From assembly GCA_963714055.1 (NCBI GenBank), contig OY970227.1:2728001-2792000 (forward strand): DNA of 64,000 bases. Direction: 5' to 3'. Positions 1 to 8,213 of this stretch are shown here, in pieces. Below the pieces are notes generated by a model that searched no databases, was not told the origin of the DNA, and saw nothing but the letters and a program-made list of their open reading frames with translations. Source of the stretch: JACDBE01 sp963714055 (lineage in GTDB: Bacteria; Actinomycetota; Acidimicrobiia; Spongiisociales; UBA5794). The number at the start of each line of letters is the position of its first letter. The stretch's first letter is position 1. Both the position numbers and the translations under genes were made by a program.

Positions 1-357
1 GACGCCGTCGATGCGGTGGCCCAGGATCCATCCGCCGCCGCCGAGGCATTGCCCGTAGGCTGCCTCACGGCAGAACCGGCAGGCGCCACAGGCGGTGATG
101 CACGACACCAGCACTCGGTCGCCGATTGCCACGTTCTTCACCCCGGGGCCTATGTCGACGACCGTTCCCACCGCTTCGTGACCGAGGATGCGCCCCTCGT
201 CGACGGTGGGTACGTCGCCCTTCAGGATGTGCAGGTCGGTGCCGCAGATGGTCACCGCGTCGACCCTGACGATGGCGTCGGTGTCGGCCTGCAGGGTGGG
301 GTCCGGGTGCTCTTCCCAGCTCTTTCGCCCCGGACCGTGATACACGAGCGCACGCAT
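1..357 (-). CDS. Zinc-dependent alcohol dehydrogenase, N-terminal part (runs off the window)
   Basis: The first 119 codons of a medium-chain dehydrogenase/reductase; the rest lies beyond base 1. These enzymes oxidise alcohols with NAD(P)+ in the cytoplasm. The visible part is the GroES-like catalytic domain. TICGTDLHI carries the catalytic-zinc Cys, GHEAVGTV carries the conserved His-Glu pair, and CGACRFCREAAYGQC supplies the structural-zinc cysteines. The ATG at 357 follows AAGGAGGA at ideal spacing. A -10-like TACGGT lies on this strand at 397-392. The substrate cannot be told from the N-terminus. The family assignment is firm. Confidence 0.9.
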   Translation of the reverse strand, partial: MRALVYHGPGRKSWEEHPDPTLQADTDAIVRVDAVTICGTDLHILKGDVPTVDEGRILGHEAVGTVVDIGPGVKNVAIGDRVLVSCITACGACRFCREAAYGQCLGGGGWILGHRIDGV

Positions 358-466
358 GGCGCATCCTCCTTGGTGTGCGAACCTCTCCTGGACCGTACTC
401 GGTGGCCGGTTGGCCGGCGAGGGCCGAAGGTCACTTCACCCATGATGTGCTTGGATTCGTCGCCTC

Positions 467-1414
467 ATGACCTACGTCGCCAGTGGTCGGACGATCCAGA
501 TCACCCACCCCGACCGGGTCCTGTTCCCCGAGGATGGCTACACCAAGGCCGACCTGGCGCGCTACCACCACGCCGTTGCCGAGGCCATCGTGCCCCACCT
601 CGCCGGCCGGCCCCTGATGCTGCAACGGTTTCCCGAGGGGATCGCCGGCGAGGGCTTCTACCAGAAGGAGGCGGGCCGGGGCGTGCCGGGGTGGCTCCGC
701 ACCGTCGAGGTGGCCAAGGAGGGAGGTACGGTCAACCACCCGGTGGTCGACGACGAGGCCGGCCTGCTGGCGCTCACCAACCTGAGCACCGTCTCCTTCC
801 ACCGATGGCCCAGCCGGGCCGACCGGGTCGAGCGACCGGACCTGCTGGTGGTCGACCTCGACCCGTCGGGCGACCAGTTCGACGAGGTGCGCCAAGCGGC
901 CCGCTGGGCCAGGGCCGTTCTCTCCGACCTCGACCTGGTCCCGTTCGTGCAGACCACCGGATCGCGGGGGATCCACGTCGTCGCCCCGCTGGACCGCTCG
1001 GCGGACACGGCGGCGGTGGCGGCCTTCGCCGACGACGTGGCCCGGGTGCTCGCCGCCCTCCACCCGGAGCAGCTCACCGTGGCCACCCGCAAGGCGAAGC
1101 GGGGCGACCGCCTCTACGTCGACACCGCCCGGAACGCCTACGCGCAGACGGTGATCGCCCCGTACTCGGTGCGACCCCGAAGGGGCGCCCCGGTTGCTTC
1201 TCCGATCACGTGGGAGGAGCTCGACGATCCCGACCTGCGCCCGGACGGCTGGACGATCGACACCATGCCCGGGCGACTGTCAAAGGTCGGTGACCGCTGG
1301 GCGGGCATGTCCCGCCGGGGCCGCAGCCTCGGAGCCCGCCGTCGACGCCTCCTCGACCGCATGTTGGCGGCCGCCGGGGTCGAGTCGCCGCCGCCGTCGA
1401 CGAAGCAGGCCTAG
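467..1414 (+). CDS. LigD-type primase-polymerase domain protein (stand-alone)
   Basis: A 315-residue archaeo-eukaryotic primase-type polymerase of the LigD PolDom family. In non-homologous end joining such domains fill gaps with ribo- or deoxynucleotides at DNA breaks. HPDRVLFPEDGYTKADL opens the fold at about residue 14. DLD (130-132) gives catalytic metal-binding aspartates, and TTGSRGIHVV (163-172) is the conserved SGSRGxHV block. The protein has no ligase or nuclease domain, so it is a split system; no Ku or ligase gene is in the window. The start has no clear Shine-Dalgarno site. Its TAG stop shares the palindrome CTAG with the stop of the convergent downstream gene. Confidence 0.9.
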   Translation: MTYVASGRTIQITHPDRVLFPEDGYTKADLARYHHAVAEAIVPHLAGRPLMLQRFPEGIAGEGFYQKEAGRGVPGWLRTVEVAKEGGTVNHPVVDDEAGLLALTNLSTVSFHRWPSRADRVERPDLLVVDLDPSGDQFDEVRQAARWARAVLSDLDLVPFVQTTGSRGIHVVAPLDRSADTAAVAAFADDVARVLAALHPEQLTVATRKAKRGDRLYVDTARNAYAQTVIAPYSVRPRRGAPVASPITWEELDDPDLRPDGWTIDTMPGRLSKVGDRWAGMSRRGRSLGARRRRLLDRMLAAAGVESPPPSTKQA

Positions 1415-1932
1415 CGCGCCGCCCAGTGGGCGGTGAACAGGGCGATGAGCTCCCGGTTGAAGGCAGGGATGTCGTCGACGACACGACCCCATGCCAGGTT
1501 GCGGTCCCGGAATGCCGGTAGGTCCACCCACACCCCACCGGCGTTGACCAGGTCGTCCTTGATCCCCAGCGACCCGGTTACCGGGGTGCCCGGCTCCACG
1601 ATCCCCGCCGAGATCGCCACCAGCCCGGCGTGGCAGATGACCCCGACCGGCTTGCCGGCGTCGTAGGCGGCCTTGACGATGCCGGTCACCTCGGGGTAAC
1701 GCCGCAGCTTGTCGGGCGCCCACCCGCCCGGTATCACCACCCCGTCGACGTCGGCGGGGTCGATGTCGGCGGCGAGGACGTCGGCTGTGGCGGTGAGGGC
1801 GTTCTTGCCCTTCACCTCGTCGAGCGATGTCCCCACCGAGACGACGTCGGCTCCCTCCTCACGCAGCCGCATCACGGTGACCCAGTACTCCAGGTCCTCG
1901 ACGCCCTCGGCGACGAAGACCACGACCTTCAT
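1411..1932 (-). CDS. DJ-1/PfpI family protein
   Basis: A 173-residue class-I glutamine-amidotransferase-like protein of the PfpI/YhbO type. Members act as cysteine peptidases, deglycases or chaperones in stress responses; which applies here is not visible. Glu9 (VAEGVED), the nucleophile elbow with Cys100-His101 (VICHAG) and the PGGWAP loop at 68-73 are all present. The frame stays open upstream, but MKVVVFVAEG at 1932 matches the family N-terminus, so this start was chosen. It is convergent with the LigD-type gene and divergent from the metal ATPase. Confidence 0.88.
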   Translation of the reverse strand: MKVVVFVAEGVEDLEYWVTVMRLREEGADVVSVGTSLDEVKGKNALTATADVLAADIDPADVDGVVIPGGWAPDKLRRYPEVTGIVKAAYDAGKPVGVICHAGLVAISAGIVEPGTPVTGSLGIKDDLVNAGGVWVDLPAFRDRNLAWGRVVDDIPAFNRELIALFTAHWAAR

Positions 1933-2086
1933 CCCTTCGAGGCTCCCTGGCGAGGCGATGGTGTCGGGCACGTGATGTCCTCCCGGATGGTCGTGGCCGG
2001 TCCCCATTCTCGCGCCGGCTCCGAGGGGGGCGGCGATAGCATCCGACGTGGGCGCATCGCCGTCGCCGGTCCGGAGGCCCGCGTTC

Positions 2087-4132
2087 ATGACCCACACCGG
2101 CCATCACGAGCACCCGACGACCGGTCGCCACGGTGGCCACGATGGCGACCACGGCGGCGGTGGCCACGATCAGCACGCCGGCCACTCGGTGGCGATGTTC
2201 CGCGACCGGTTCTGGCTGTCGCTGGCCTTGACCGTCCCGGTCGTGCTCTACAGCGAGATGGTCCAGGAGTGGTTCGGCTACACCGCCCCGACGTTCCCCG
2301 GGTCCGACCTGATCCCGCCGGTGCTCGGCACCGTCGTGTTCCTCTACGGGGGCAGCCCGTTCCTCCGGGGTGCCGTGCAGGAGATCCGCCATCGCACGCC
2401 GGGGATGATGCTGCTCATCGGGATGGCGATCACCGTCGCCTTCGCCGCCTCGATGGCCACCGCCCTCGGCTGGTTCGACCTCGAGTTCTGGTGGGAGCTG
2501 GCGGCACTCGTCACCATCATGCTCCTCGGCCACTGGATGGAGATGCGCGCCATCGGCCAGGCGCAGGGTGCCCTCCAGGCACTGGCCGAGCTGCTCCCCG
2601 ACGACGCCGAGCGGATCATCGAGGGCCGGACCGAGACGGTGCCCATAGGGGCGCTCGCCGTCAACGACCTGGTGCTGGTCCGGCCGGGGGGGAGAGTTCC
2701 GGCCGACGGCGAGGTGGTCGAGGGGACCGCCGAGATGGACGAGTCGATGATCACCGGGGAGTCGCAGCCGGTGGCCAAGGCTGTCGGCGACCGGGTGGTT
2801 GCCGGTACGGTGGCCACCGACTCGGCGCTGCGGGTCGAGGTGCGCGCCGTCGGTGACGACACCGCACTGGCCGGGATCCAGCGGCTGGTTGCACAGGCCC
2901 AGGAGTCGCGATCCCGGGCCCAGGTGCTGGCCGACCGGGCCGCCGCCTTCCTCTTCTACGTCGCGGTGGCGGCGGCGTTGGTCACCGCCGCCGCCTGGCT
3001 GGCCGCCGGGGACCCCGACGAGGCCGTGGTCCGGACCGTGGCGGTGCTGGTGATCGCCTGCCCCCATGCCCTGGGTCTGGCCATTCCGCTGGTCATCTCC
3101 ATCTCGACCGGGATGGCCGCCGGCGACGGGATCCTGGTGAAGGACCGGCTCGCCCTCGAGCGGATGCGGACCGTCGACGTGGTGCTCTTCGACAAGACCG
3201 GCACGCTGACCAGGGGCAGCCACGTCTTGGTCGATGTGGCGGCTGTCGACGGCGACCCCGACCGGCTGCTGGCGACGGCGGCCGCGGTCGAAGCGGACTC
3301 GGAGCATCCGCTGGCCAGGGCGATTGTCGCCGCCGGCGCCGAGCGGGGATCCGTGCCGTTCGCCGACGGGTTCCGGGCGATGCCCGGCCGCGGTGTCGAG
3401 GCCTCCGTCGACGGGACGATCGTTGCCGTGGGCGGTCCGGCGCTGTTGCGCGAAGGGGCACTCGACGTGCCGGAGACGCTGACGGCTCCGGTGGGCAGAT
3501 GGCAGGCGAGGGGTGCTTCCGTGCTCTACGTCGTCGCCGGCGGCGCCGTCGCCGGGGCCCTCGCCCTCGAGGACGAGGTGCGGCCCGAGTCACGCCAGGC
3601 GGTGGACCGGCTCCACGAGCTCGGGGTCGAGGTGGCCATGGTCACCGGCGACTCCCGGCAGGTGGCGGGTGCCGTCGGCACCGAGCTCGGCATCGACCGG
3701 GTGATGGCGGAGGTCCTTCCCGGCGACAAGCACGCCGAGGTGGCCAGGCTCCAGGAGGGCGGGCTCGAGGTGGCCATGGTGGGTGACGGCGTAAACGACG
3801 CGCCCGCCCTGGCGCAGGCAGACGTCGGAATCGCCATCGGTGCCGGCACCGACGTGGCCATCGAGTCCGCCGGTGTCGTGCTCGCCTCGGACGACCCGCG
3901 CGGCGTCGTGGCGGTGCGTCGCCTGTCGGTGGCCGGTTACCGGAAGATGGTGCAGAACCTGGTGTGGGCGGCCGGGTACAACATCGCCGCCATCCCGCTG
4001 GCGGCCGGGGCCTTCGCCTGGGCAGGGATCACCCTTTCGCCGGCAGTCGGCGCCGCCCTGATGAGCATCTCGACGGTGGTGGTGGCGATCAACGCCCAGC
4101 TTCTCCGTCGCCTCGACCTGCGCCCCGGTTGA
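2087..4132 (+). CDS. copB: CopB-type (P1B-3) heavy-metal-translocating P-type ATPase
   Basis: A 681-residue membrane ATPase that exports copper, or a related soft metal, from the cytoplasm. The first 33 residues are a His/Gly-rich metal-binding tail in place of a CxxC domain. TGES (223-226) is the actuator motif, CPH (325-327) the transmembrane metal site characteristic of P1B-3, DKTGT (369-373) the phosphorylation site, SEHP (405-408) the nucleotide-domain motif and GDGVND (566-571) the hinge. The last helices carry NxxxxxGYN and MSISTVVVAINA, also P1B-3 signatures. The ATG at 2087 follows GGAGG with good spacing; the upstream in-frame start at 2048 lacks one. No CopY- or CsoR-type regulator is adjacent. 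Confidence 0.93.
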   Translation: MTHTGHHEHPTTGRHGGHDGDHGGGGHDQHAGHSVAMFRDRFWLSLALTVPVVLYSEMVQEWFGYTAPTFPGSDLIPPVLGTVVFLYGGSPFLRGAVQEIRHRTPGMMLLIGMAITVAFAASMATALGWFDLEFWWELAALVTIMLLGHWMEMRAIGQAQGALQALAELLPDDAERIIEGRTETVPIGALAVNDLVLVRPGGRVPADGEVVEGTAEMDESMITGESQPVAKAVGDRVVAGTVATDSALRVEVRAVGDDTALAGIQRLVAQAQESRSRAQVLADRAAAFLFYVAVAAALVTAAAWLAAGDPDEAVVRTVAVLVIACPHALGLAIPLVISISTGMAAGDGILVKDRLALERMRTVDVVLFDKTGTLTRGSHVLVDVAAVDGDPDRLLATAAAVEADSEHPLARAIVAAGAERGSVPFADGFRAMPGRGVEASVDGTIVAVGGPALLREGALDVPETLTAPVGRWQARGASVLYVVAGGAVAGALALEDEVRPESRQAVDRLHELGVEVAMVTGDSRQVAGAVGTELGIDRVMAEVLPGDKHAEVARLQEGGLEVAMVGDGVNDAPALAQADVGIAIGAGTDVAIESAGVVLASDDPRGVVAVRRLSVAGYRKMVQNLVWAAGYNIAAIPLAAGAFAWAGITLSPAVGAALMSISTVVVAINAQLLRRLDLRPG

Positions 4133-4163
4133 GCCGGCCGGGTCGGAGGCGAACCCTCCCTGC

Positions 4164-5261
4164 CTACCAGGCCTGGTCGACCACGGTGACTGTGATGAAC
4201 TGCAGCCCGTTGTTGGCGTAGCCGCCGAGGTTCCACACGGCCCGGTCGGGCTGGGTGTTGCCGGCGGCGTCACGGCATCGGGTGGTGAGCCGGTGATCGC
4301 CGGGCGCAGCCTCCCATGGGTAACTGAAACGACGCCAGGCGTGCGGGCTCGACCGGGGGTCGAGATCGGCGGGAAGCCAAGTGGCACCGCCGTCGACGCT
4401 CACCTCCACCGCCTCGATCGGGGCACGCCCCGACCATGCTCTCCCTTCGAGGAGGCAGCGACCGGAGCCCAGCAACCGCTGGCGAGAGGAGAAGTCGGGA
4501 ACTCCCGGCGGGATCATCAGCGAGCGGGGCGCCATCCTGGTTACCGGTGTGCCCGGGTCGCCTGGATCATCCCGCAGCCGGTACGCCACTGCGTTCTGGT
4601 AGCCCTGGTGGGGGTCGGTCACCGCGGTGATCCCGGTGAGCCACTTCACGTTCGCCATCCCGTACCAACCGGGGACCACCAGGCGGACGGGGTGCCCGTG
4701 CTGGGGCGGGAGCGAGGCGCCGTTCATCTGGTGGGCGACGACGGCACCGGCGTTACGTGCGTCGGCGACGGTCAGGGCACGCGAGTAGTTCTGCACGACC
4801 CCACCCTGGTGCCCGCGGTCTGCCCCGGTGAAGACCAGCTCGACGGCATCGTCGTCGACGCCCGCCTCGTCGAGCAGGTCGTCCAGGGCGACGCCGGTCC
4901 ACCGTGCCGTCCCCACCGCCTCCAGCAACCACGGCTGGGACACCGCCCGGGGGCTGAACAGCGCCCGCCCGTTACCGGCGCACTCCATCGTCGTGGTCAC
5001 CTCGACCTGGTCCCGCCGGCTCAGCCCGGCGAGATCGACGGTCATCGGATGGGCGAGGGCGCCACTCAATTCGAGCCGCCAGCCGGCGCCATCGAGCGCC
5101 GGGATGTCGTAGTGGACGAGCACGAAGTGGAGGCCGGGTGGCGTGATGTCCCAGCGCATCGCCTCGAGCGGCATCCCGTGGTTTCGGGTGGCCAGCGCCA
5201 GCTCGGCTCTGCTGATCGATTCCTCGGTGGTGGGCGCGTCGGGCGGGGCCGGGATCGGCAT
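4164..5261 (-). CDS. Sulfite-oxidase-like molybdopterin-dependent oxidoreductase
   Basis: A 365-residue protein with an oxidoreductase molybdopterin-binding domain (about 45-240) followed by a Mo-co dimerisation domain (about 250-360). TTTMECAGNGR places the molybdenum-ligating Cys at residue 94. PPQHGHPVRLVVPGWYG and VKWLTGI are conserved in sulfite oxidases and plant-type nitrate reductases. There is no haem domain, and I see no clear Tat signal in the chosen start, so it may be cytoplasmic. The ATG at 5261 is preceded by a GGAG site; 41 further in-frame codons upstream look non-conserved. The electron acceptor is unknown. Confidence 0.9.
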   Translation of the reverse strand: MPIPAPPDAPTTEESISRAELALATRNHGMPLEAMRWDITPPGLHFVLVHYDIPALDGAGWRLELSGALAHPMTVDLAGLSRRDQVEVTTTMECAGNGRALFSPRAVSQPWLLEAVGTARWTGVALDDLLDEAGVDDDAVELVFTGADRGHQGGVVQNYSRALTVADARNAGAVVAHQMNGASLPPQHGHPVRLVVPGWYGMANVKWLTGITAVTDPHQGYQNAVAYRLRDDPGDPGTPVTRMAPRSLMIPPGVPDFSSRQRLLGSGRCLLEGRAWSGRAPIEAVEVSVDGGATWLPADLDPRSSPHAWRRFSYPWEAAPGDHRLTTRCRDAAGNTQPDRAVWNLGGYANNGLQFITVTVVDQAW

Positions 5262-5361
5262 GGGCGCTCCGGTCTCGAGCGGGCGGGCCGGTGTCGAGGT
5301 TATCGGCCGCTTGCCTTCGCCGCTCGACCAGAATCGGGTGAACGACGAGAGGAGCCCCCCG

Positions 5362-5703
5362 ATGGAACTGCCCGACGTGATCAACCAGGCCCGCGACGCG
5401 ATGACCGTTAAGCGGGTGTTCGGCGATCCCTACGAGAAGGACGGCGTCACCATGATCCCGGCCGCCAAGGTTCAGGGAGCGGTTGGCGGTGGCGCCGGCC
5501 AGGGTCCCGAGGAACAGGGATCGGGCTCCGGCGGCGGTTACGCGGTGAACGCCCGGCCGGTGGGGGCCTACGTCGTGCGCGATGGCGAGCTCACCTGGCA
5601 GCCGGCCCTCGACCTCAACCGGGTCATCCTGGGCGGGCAGGTGGTGGCCATCTTCGCCCTGCTCGTCATCGGTGCGGTACTGAGGGCGCGCCGTCGGGCC
5701 TAG
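5362..5703 (+). CDS. GerW/YtfJ-family protein
   Basis: A 113-residue protein resembling the GerW (YtfJ) family, named for a Bacillus spore-germination protein but widespread in non-sporulating actinobacteria. The N-terminal part (MELPDVINQARDAMTVKRVFG) and the DGVTMIPAAKVQG stretch fit the family. The middle is Gly/Ser-rich, and a single hydrophobic segment (about 88-105) ends in RARRRA, suggesting a membrane anchor with positive-inside topology. GAGAGGAG precedes the ATG. It is divergent from the sulfite-oxidase-like gene. Its function in this group is not known. Confidence 0.8.
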   Translation: MELPDVINQARDAMTVKRVFGDPYEKDGVTMIPAAKVQGAVGGGAGQGPEEQGSGSGGGYAVNARPVGAYVVRDGELTWQPALDLNRVILGGQVVAIFALLVIGAVLRARRRA

Positions 5704-5749
5704 CGCCTGGGGTGCGGCATGGGGCCGCTCACCGGGTGAGCCGCGTGCT

Positions 5750-6256
5750 TCAGCCTGGCGCCAGCAACCGGCGGTAGACGGCGGCCGTGGCGTCGTCGAA
5801 ACAGACGAAGCGGACCAGCTCGACCGCGGTCGGCGTCGCCGAGACCGTGGTGACGGCGATCTCGGCGGCGGAGGCGGGCGGGTAGCCGTAGGCGCCGGTC
5901 GATATGGCGGGGAAGGAGACGGCGGCGGCCCCGACCCGATCGGCCGCCTCCAGGCTCCGGCGATAACACGAGGCGAGCAGGTCCGGCTCCCCGGCCGACC
6001 CACCCCGCCACACCGGCCCCACCGTGTGGATCACCCAACGGGCGGCCAGCCGGAACCCCGGGGAGACCTTCGCCTGCCCGACGTCGCACCCGCCCAGGGT
6101 CCGGCAGAACGCGAGGAGCTCGGGCCCGGCGGCCCGGTGGATCGCCCCGTCGACGCCGCCGCCGCCGAGCAGCGACCGGTTGGCGGCGTTGACGACGGCG
6201 TCGGTGGCCTCGACTGTGATGTCGCCGATCACCGTCTCCAGTGATGGAGCCGCCAT
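5750..6256 (-). CDS. Macro-domain ADP-ribose hydrolase (O-acetyl-ADP-ribose deacetylase type)
   Basis: A 168-residue single-domain macro protein of the MacroD/YmdB group, which removes acetyl or ADP-ribosyl groups linked to ADP-ribose. IVNAAN-type (NAAN at 23-26), GGGGVDGAIH (31-40) and the phosphate loop STGAYGYP (119-126) are intact, covering the whole ligand pocket. A GTG three bases upstream (6259) is an alternative start; neither has a strong ribosome-binding site. The role here, such as detoxifying ADP-ribosyl adducts, is inferred from the family only. Confidence 0.9.
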   Translation of the reverse strand: MAAPSLETVIGDITVEATDAVVNAANRSLLGGGGVDGAIHRAAGPELLAFCRTLGGCDVGQAKVSPGFRLAARWVIHTVGPVWRGGSAGEPDLLASCYRRSLEAADRVGAAAVSFPAISTGAYGYPPASAAEIAVTTVSATPTAVELVRFVCFDDATAAVYRRLLAPG

Positions 6257-6278
6257 CACCGTCGACCGGGTGCGGCGG

Positions 6279-6314
6279 AAGGGGCGCCCCGCCGGTGAAG
6301 CATGGGCGCCCCTT
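6279..6314 (-). terminator. Strong hairpin downstream of the 5'-nucleotidase gene
   Basis: A perfect 11-bp stem, AAGGGGCGCCC at 6279-6289 with GGGCGCCCCTT at 6304-6314, closes a 14-base loop. It begins 20 bases past the 5'-nucleotidase stop codon and before the macro-domain gene, so it most likely terminates the nucleotidase transcript. There is no long U tract, as is usual in GC-rich actinobacteria. Confidence 0.65.
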
Positions 6315-6334
6315 CGACTGTCATGCCCGGTCCG

Positions 6335-8047
6335 TCAACTCGCCAGTGTGATCCGGTCCTGCGGCCCGGGTGCGATCGGGGAGTTGAGCTCGAAGTAGGT
6401 GACAAGGGCGTCGAGGTCGACCTCACCGCCGAGCCGGTCGGTCCCCGAGATGAGGATCGGGAACCGGTCGCCGCCGTCGGCGAGGAAGCTGTTGACCGTG
6501 ACCCGGTACGAGGCCGCCGGGTCGACGGTCACCCCGTCGATGGCGATGCTGTCGGGGTCGACCCGGTCACCGATCGCCGCCGCCGCGTCCCAGGTGTAGG
6601 TGAAGCCTTCCGACACCTGGAGGACCCGGGCGCCGATGGCGTCCCACTGCTGCTCGAGCAGGGTCTCGATCTGGGCTCCGGTGAGGGTCATCGTCACCAG
6701 GCTGTTGCCGAACGGCTGCACGGTGAACGCCTCGCCGTAGGTGACGTTGCCGTCACCCTCGCCCGCGAGGCTCCCGGCGAAGGTGAAGTCCGCCCGGATG
6801 CCTCCCGGGTTCATGAACGCCGCCACCGCCTCGCCGCTGGTGGCCGACTCGGTGGCGGCCAGTTGGGCGTCGGCGATCACGTCGCCGAGCGCCGATTCGC
6901 CGGCGGCGTTGGCGGTGCGGGTGATGTCGGCAGTGATCGAGCCGATCACGGCGTTGGCCAGCGGGGCTGACAACGCGTCGTACTTGTCGATGATGGCGGT
7001 CACGCCGGGCTCGGCGGTCACCGCCGCCTGGTAGGTGGGCACGTTGTCGATGGAGACCACGGTCATGTCCCGGCTCTGCCGGTCGAGGGTGACGTCGATT
7101 TCCGTGAAGAGGCGCCCGGCGTTATCGGCCATGGTGACCCACTTACCGTCGACCTCGCACGAGAACTCGTCGTTGACGTGCCCGGCGATCACCAGGTCGA
7201 CGGCATCGTCGAAGCCCTCGACGATGGTCTTCAGCGGGTCGGTGAGGCCGTCGAGGCAGTCGTCGCCCTCGGGACCGCCGTTGGAGAACCCGCCCTCGTG
7301 GAGCAAGATGACGAACGACTCGATACCCCGCCGGCGCAGGTTCGGGATCAGGGCGTTCACGGTCGCCACCTCGTCCCGGAAGGTCAGCCCGGCCACACCC
7401 GACGGGGTGACGATGGTCGGGGTTCCCTCGAGGGTCATCCCGATGAAGGCCACCTGGACGCCGTTGTACCGCTTGATGGAGTACGCCGGGAACAGGGTCC
7501 TCCCCGTTGCGTCCACCACGACGTTGGCGGAGAGGAACTTGAAGTCGGCCCCGTCGAAGCCGTCACCGTCGAGGTCGCCGTCGACCGGGTGGCTGCCGCC
7601 GTTCTGCATCCGCAGCAGCTCGGCCGGGCCCTCGTCGAACTCGTGGTTGCCGACGCCGGCGAGGTCGAGCCCGATCTCGTTCATCGCCTCGATGGTGGGC
7701 TCGTCGTGGAAGAGCGCCGAGATCAGCGGCGAGGCGCCGATGAGGTCACCGGCTGAGACCATGACCGAGTTGCGAACGCCCTCCTCGGCCTGGCGCACGT
7801 AGGCGGCGAGGACATCGGCCCGGCCGACGCTCTGGCCCAGCCAGGTCCCGGTGGTGGCGATGTTGCCGTGGAAGTCGTTCACCGCCAGGATCTGGAGCTC
7901 CACGGGAGGAGGCGGTGGTGGGGCGGCGGCGACCGATGGGCCGCTGCGTGTCGTTGCCGAGACCGGCGCCGCCAGCAGCGTCCCGATGACGGCAGCGACG
8001 GCGGTCAGGATCAGTGCGCGCCCTCGGGCGCGCGTGTGGGTCTTCAT
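6335..8047 (-). CDS. Secreted bifunctional metallophosphatase/5'-nucleotidase
   Basis: A 570-residue exported enzyme of the UshA/5'-nucleotidase family, which strips phosphate from extracellular nucleotides to salvage phosphate and nucleosides. A signal peptide (basic MKTHTRARGR, hydrophobic core to about 30) precedes a Pro-rich linker. The calcineurin-like metal site follows: NDFHGN (57-62), SAGDLIGASP (98-107), GNHEFDEG (133-140) and GHVNDEF. The C-terminal substrate-specificity domain begins around residue 350. The ATG at 8047 follows GAGGGGG. A strong hairpin lies just past the stop. It is divergently transcribed from the cyclase gene. Confidence 0.92.
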   Translation of the reverse strand: MKTHTRARGRALILTAVAAVIGTLLAAPVSATTRSGPSVAAAPPPPPPVELQILAVNDFHGNIATTGTWLGQSVGRADVLAAYVRQAEEGVRNSVMVSAGDLIGASPLISALFHDEPTIEAMNEIGLDLAGVGNHEFDEGPAELLRMQNGGSHPVDGDLDGDGFDGADFKFLSANVVVDATGRTLFPAYSIKRYNGVQVAFIGMTLEGTPTIVTPSGVAGLTFRDEVATVNALIPNLRRRGIESFVILLHEGGFSNGGPEGDDCLDGLTDPLKTIVEGFDDAVDLVIAGHVNDEFSCEVDGKWVTMADNAGRLFTEIDVTLDRQSRDMTVVSIDNVPTYQAAVTAEPGVTAIIDKYDALSAPLANAVIGSITADITRTANAAGESALGDVIADAQLAATESATSGEAVAAFMNPGGIRADFTFAGSLAGEGDGNVTYGEAFTVQPFGNSLVTMTLTGAQIETLLEQQWDAIGARVLQVSEGFTYTWDAAAAIGDRVDPDSIAIDGVTVDPAASYRVTVNSFLADGGDRFPILISGTDRLGGEVDLDALVTYFELNSPIAPGPQDRITLAS

Positions 8048-8213
8048 GGATTCCCCCTCACGTCGACGTTGCAAGGCCGGGGGCAAAGGTACTGCGCCGG
8101 CGGCCGCGCTGTCGAATGCCGGAGCGACGTGGTGGCCAGTCACGTCGCGGCGCCCGGTACGAGCCCGGCGTCGCTACCCTCGCCGCGATCCGACCGGGCC
8201 ACAGGGGGGCACA

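Noticed and set aside
16..1293. 425-codon open frame on the plus strand across the first two genes
   Set aside because: Low-complexity Arg/Pro/Gly protein with no family match. It overlaps two well-supported genes in other frames; typical GC-rich shadow frame.
5143..5703. Longer form of the GerW-like protein starting at 5143
   Set aside because: The upstream extension overlaps the sulfite-oxidase-like gene on the other strand and lacks a ribosome-binding site; ATG 5362 with GAGAGGAG is clearly better.
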